The position numbers and the translations under genes are program-made. From contig JAHFCD010000193.1 in the NCBI GenBank assembly GCA_023249695.1, positions 1-5,556 on the forward strand: a DNA stretch of 5,556 nt, written 5' to 3'. Below are positions 5,538 through 5,556 of the stretch, piece by piece; the stretch's first letter is position 1; every line of letters starts with the position of its first letter. The notes beneath the pieces were generated by a model that was not told where the DNA came from, did no database searches, and saw only the letters and a list, made by a program, of their open reading frames with translations. This DNA is from Elusimicrobiota bacterium. Lineage in GTDB: Bacteria; Elusimicrobiota; Elusimicrobia; UBA1565; UBA9628.

Positions 5538-5556
5538 CTACCTGGCGAGGCTCGAG

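Noticed and set aside
5538..5556. Possible last codons of an upstream minus-strand gene ending at TAG 5540-5538, directly before the palindrome
   Set aside because: Only five codons are visible, which cannot support a gene call; all frames here are too short to judge.

Overview
All six genes I can support lie on the minus strand of a GC-rich bacterial genome. An outer-membrane-type beta-barrel protein with a signal peptide implies a diderm cell. The unfinished protein at the left edge has a long N-terminal extension, a signal-type helix and then a long Ala/Pro/Val-rich tract. I associate that architecture with Elusimicrobiota (phylum-level guess, low to moderate confidence; no rRNA or marker gene is present to confirm it). 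There are no tRNAs, insertion sequences, CRISPR arrays or phage genes.

Layout in the direction of transcription (right to left). 5437-5556: a non-coding end dominated by a 65-base near-perfect palindrome of unknown role. 5408-5436: a good sigma70-type promoter placed so close to the next start codon that the mRNA is probably leaderless or nearly so. 4644-5399: a calcineurin-like metallophosphoesterase with all the metal-binding motifs. 3137-4642: a GT-C (ArnT/PMT-like) integral-membrane glycosyltransferase whose GTG start lies one base after the phosphoesterase stop. This two-gene operon ends in a probable intrinsic terminator (3117-3153). 2138-2995: a separately transcribed gene with its own promoter (3064-3092) for an unrecognised secreted protein of 285 residues, closed by a very strong intrinsic terminator (2085-2121).

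1-1953: a second, tightly coupled operon of a 52-residue basic protein (1795-1953), an outer-membrane beta-barrel-like protein with a Pro/Lys-rich tail (680-1798, TTG start), and the N-terminal 226 residues of a large exported protein that runs off the left edge (1-680). Stops and starts overlap at both junctions (TTGA and TGATG). The leader region before this operon (1954-2084) contains G-tracts able to form a quadruplex and an imperfect inverted repeat.

Functionally the window is about the cell envelope: membrane glycosyl transfer, a cytoplasmic phosphatase, and three proteins with export signals. I see no defence or mobile system. The parts that deserve attention are the small-protein/barrel/exported-protein operon, its unusual leader, and the palindrome at the right edge.
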